This document shows, piece after piece, positions 61,898-64,000 of a stretch of DNA of 64,000 nucleotides. Position 1 is the first letter of the stretch; each line of letters begins with the position of its first letter. Below the pieces are notes generated by a model. It did not search any database. It was given only the letters and a program-made list of their open reading frames with translations, and was not told where the DNA came from. The DNA is taken from assembly GCA_021234535.1 (NCBI GenBank), contig CM037843.1, positions 4,110,820-4,174,819 of the forward strand, read 5' to 3'. This DNA comes from Stichopus chloronotus (lineage: Eukaryota; Echinodermata; Holothuroidea; Aspidochirotida; Stichopodidae). The position numbers and the translations under genes were made by a program.

Positions 61898-62018
61898 CTA
61901 GTTATTCACGACGTCGAAGATATAGTCTGACACTTTCAGGTGTTGTATTCTTTTAAATTTTCAGAAGCGAACTAACATTCCGACCTCGTGGACTTTGTCA
62001 TTGCCATATAGTCTTACT

Positions 62019-62290
62019 GTGACAGTGTATTAACTATCACGCTGATCTTCAGTTTGAGACCGTCACGCAGACGTGAACTGAGTTTCAACCGAGTAGGCTT
62101 ACGTATAGTCACGTAGTACGGCCGTGACAGTACACTAACACTGTCACATTAAACTGATGAACTTCAGTAAGTCCATTGTCAAACATTATGATTGTGACAG
62201 TGTACTGTCACATGTCATTGATATTTAGTAAGACCGTTGCATAGTAGTATGATTGTGACAGTATATCATCTGTCACGGTGAACTTCAATG
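62019..62290 (+). repeat. Tandem hairpin array (GTGACAGT...ACTGTCAC)
   Basis: Four units carry GTGACAGT followed 2-8 bp later by a complementary CTGTCAC or TATCAC: 62019-62040, 62124-62147, 62194-62211 and 62255-62276. They are joined by related spacers such as CTTCAGTAAGTCCATTG and TTTAGTAAGACCGTTG. Unit starts are 105, 70 and 61 bp apart. It is a degenerate minisatellite whose every unit can form a hairpin. Confidence 0.8.
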
Positions 62291-62299
62291 AGACTGCAG

Positions 62300-63270
62300 T
62301 GAAGAAGCGACCAGGGGCCATTTGAACATCATTTGAGGCCATTGCGCTGACAGCTACATAATACATACACGTCAAGATGCTCAAAAAGTGAGGGCGGCTA
62401 TATGATTGGTGGAACCAGCTTGACTTTTGCTCTATAAAGAGAGAAGCCTGGTATGGGATTCTTCATTTAAAAAAAAAATTAAATGGTATGCAAAGTAGTG
62501 GTGTGAGTGCTCAAGTTCGGATGTTTGTATACGCAGTGACAGCAATACTAATACAAAATTTATGTTTATTCCATTAGCACAGATCGATGTACTTGAGCTA
62601 AAGCACTCACAGAAGTTAAGCAGCCTGAGGTGCGAATTTTAGAACGAAGTATTCAAATCTTCGTCTTTAAAAACAGGGTGTCTCTTTTCTTTTTTTGAAT
62701 TTATTCATTTTTTGTTGTTGCTGTATCATGCAGAAACTTGGCAATTCAATCGAATTAGTTCATTTTCTGGAGAACGAATAATTTATTTCTTACCGAATTT
62801 CAAGTCGAATCGAACAGACTTTGGCCACATCAACAACACTGTAATACAGTTAATGATTTTTAAAAATAGCTTTCAAACCGACACATCCTAACAGAAGGAT
62901 GGTTGCAATCATAATTTCAAATATTTGGGGGAAATTAATCATTTCAAGATGCCACACGAATTGAAATCATTTCTCAAAAGCGACCCTTTTTTAGCAGACA
63001 CTGTCCCTTTAATACCACCGTGCTAAGTTTCCACCGTGAATCTGATAAAGAAATCGACGCTGTACATTCACCGGCTATTGAGAGTCGCTGGCTATAACGT
63101 ATCCCCCCGTTGTTGTAACTGAGCCTCTCAGCTATATTCATGTTCTAACCAAACTACTAATCCGTATCATGGGACACGAGCTCCAAGAAAGAAACCGGAA
63201 ATTTCTGCTAAAAAATTGTGCCCCCATGCATCTATCATGCCCCTGAGCAACCTCTTCCTCCATAACACCC
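62300..63270. other. No gene recognised
   Basis: A TATA-like CTATAAAG at about 62432 has no attached reading frame. Confidence 0.5.
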
Positions 63271-63276
63271 CCCAGG

Positions 63277-63375
63277 TCATTGACCGTTATTTTTTTTTTC
63301 GCCTGTTATACGCCGAAAGCCGCTTGCTTCTTTGCCCGATGAGGAGGCTGTTTTCACATCGACTGCGTCCGCCAT
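63277..63375 (-). CDS. Candidate N-terminal coding exon (unrecognised)
   Basis: A minus-strand ATG in the context GATCGATGGCGGAC opens 32 codons beginning MADAVDVKTASSSGKEASGF and ending at TGA beside a poly-A run. Codons are GC-rich and the patch is CpG-dense, unlike the surroundings. A donor-like GTATAA occurs after codon 21, so it could be a first exon. Alternatively it is a very short frame in a promoter. No downstream exon was identified. Confidence 0.22.
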   Translation of the reverse strand: MADAVDVKTASSSGKEASGFRRITGEKKNNGQ

Positions 63376-63500
63376 CGATCTGGGAATGTATATTTAGGGC
63401 CGCTGGATTCACGGCGATTGTAAAGTGAACAGCACGCTGGGTATACATAGGCCTATTGCACTTATGTGGCTGGCAGGAGAGCTAGCCATGGCCCCCACAG
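63300..63500. promoter_or_regulatory. CpG-rich patch with two divergent ATGs
   Basis: About 12 CpGs fall in the first 125 bp. A minus-strand ATG (63375) and a plus-strand ATG (63488, context AGCCATGGCC, with donor-like CAG|GTAAAC 12 bp later) point away from each other across 112 bp. This is the arrangement of a bidirectional promoter, on weak evidence. Confidence 0.25.
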
Positions 63501-63559
63501 GTAAACGCCTGCGGGGTTTGGCAAGTGGGGTTCGTGAGATCAAAGGGAATTAATCCATT

Positions 63560-64000
63560 GGGTTTACAAGGGCGTGGCATTCAAAATCATTATTGGGAAC
63601 ACTTAGTACAAAGAAAAGAGATGGCTATTTACAAGTGTTAATTGCTCTCATTTCACACCTCTATACAAATGATTTGAAGGACACGTATTGAATAACAATA
63701 GAATCACTTGTCATGTTCCTTGTGACACTGTAGTACAAGAGACTAGCAGGAATTTTTTTTTCTTTATTTTGTTTTTTTGTGGGATAGGTCAACAAGCCCC
63801 CCTTTTCGCAAAGAGATCTCGCCAAGAAAAGAACCCACTGGCTGCGCATGATTTTCAAATAAAACAAATATAAATAACACTAATCGTTATTGTTCTCATT
63901 ATCGATATTTTTTGCTTTTTGTGCGTGATTTAGCTTAACTTCCTTTGTCGCAAAGACCACCTATTTCTCTCAGTGCAAAGTCGAAAGGTGGTCGAAAAGA
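63560..64000. other. No gene recognised
   Basis: AT-rich end of the window without a supported feature. Confidence 0.5.

Noticed and set aside
62019..62276. CRISPR-like spaced palindromic repeats
   Set aside because: Spacers are related to each other, spacing is irregular, no cas genes are present and the window is eukaryotic in character.
62428..62440. TATA box CTATAAAG
   Set aside because: No initiator, start codon or reading frame follows in a sensible position.

Overview
The window looks like AT-rich, non-coding DNA from an animal genome, probably a marine invertebrate such as an echinoderm. I cannot name the species. The reasons are: no dense reading frames and no operon-like packing; very long (TA)n microsatellites; many long G or C homopolymers; tRNA-derived and foldback repeats; and decayed retroelements of families common in aquatic invertebrates. 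No reading frame starting at a start codon exceeds about 160 codons. The longest ones are TA repeats, homopurine tracts or unrecognised hydrophobic chance frames. I therefore read the window as an intergenic region or large introns, with at most a few short candidate exons.

Layout: 0-8 kb holds a broken Penelope-type GIY-YIG endonuclease domain (1.5-2.0 kb), unremarkable DNA, a CpG-rich patch with a cAMP-response-type palindrome (6.1 kb) and a (TA)50 tract (7.75 kb). 8-12 kb holds a 375-bp TTAA-flanked inverted-repeat element, a tetranucleotide region, a duplicated E-box module and a roughly 30-bp minisatellite. 12-20 kb is mostly featureless. 20.8-23.9 kb holds weak exon candidates on the + strand: a fibronectin-III-like 144-bp exon and a frameshifted thrombospondin-repeat-like motif inside a CpG-rich patch. 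27.9-29.0 kb is a decayed retroelement on the minus strand, readable from the reverse transcriptase active site through a Cys-rich/GIY-YIG region to its C-terminus.

31.4-35.3 kb is the most unusual part. It is a tandem array with a unit of about 1,026 bp. The two central copies are nearly identical, and each carries a tRNA-shaped sequence with paired stems, perfect RNA polymerase III A and B boxes, a 6-nt anticodon loop and a downstream T-run. The edge copies are diverged or truncated, one copy has lost exactly the tRNA-like segment, and the right edge abuts a perfect 16-bp hairpin.

36-61 kb holds hairpins, five more (TA)n tracts, a 10-bp minisatellite with an inverted counterpart, CpG-rich patches (40.0 and 46.0 kb) and a G20 quadruplex-prone tract. 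61.4-62.3 kb holds a 221-bp foldback element and a tandem array of hairpins. 63.3-63.5 kb is a CpG-rich patch with two divergent start codons that could be the first exon(s) of real gene(s).

Two motifs are over-represented across the window: the palindrome TGACGTCA (7 copies) and AGATGGCGC (6 copies, with longer shared flanks), the latter resembling a CTCF core. No genes are seen working together. The likely activities are repeat amplification, RNA polymerase III promoter function in the array, and possibly regulatory or insulator DNA.
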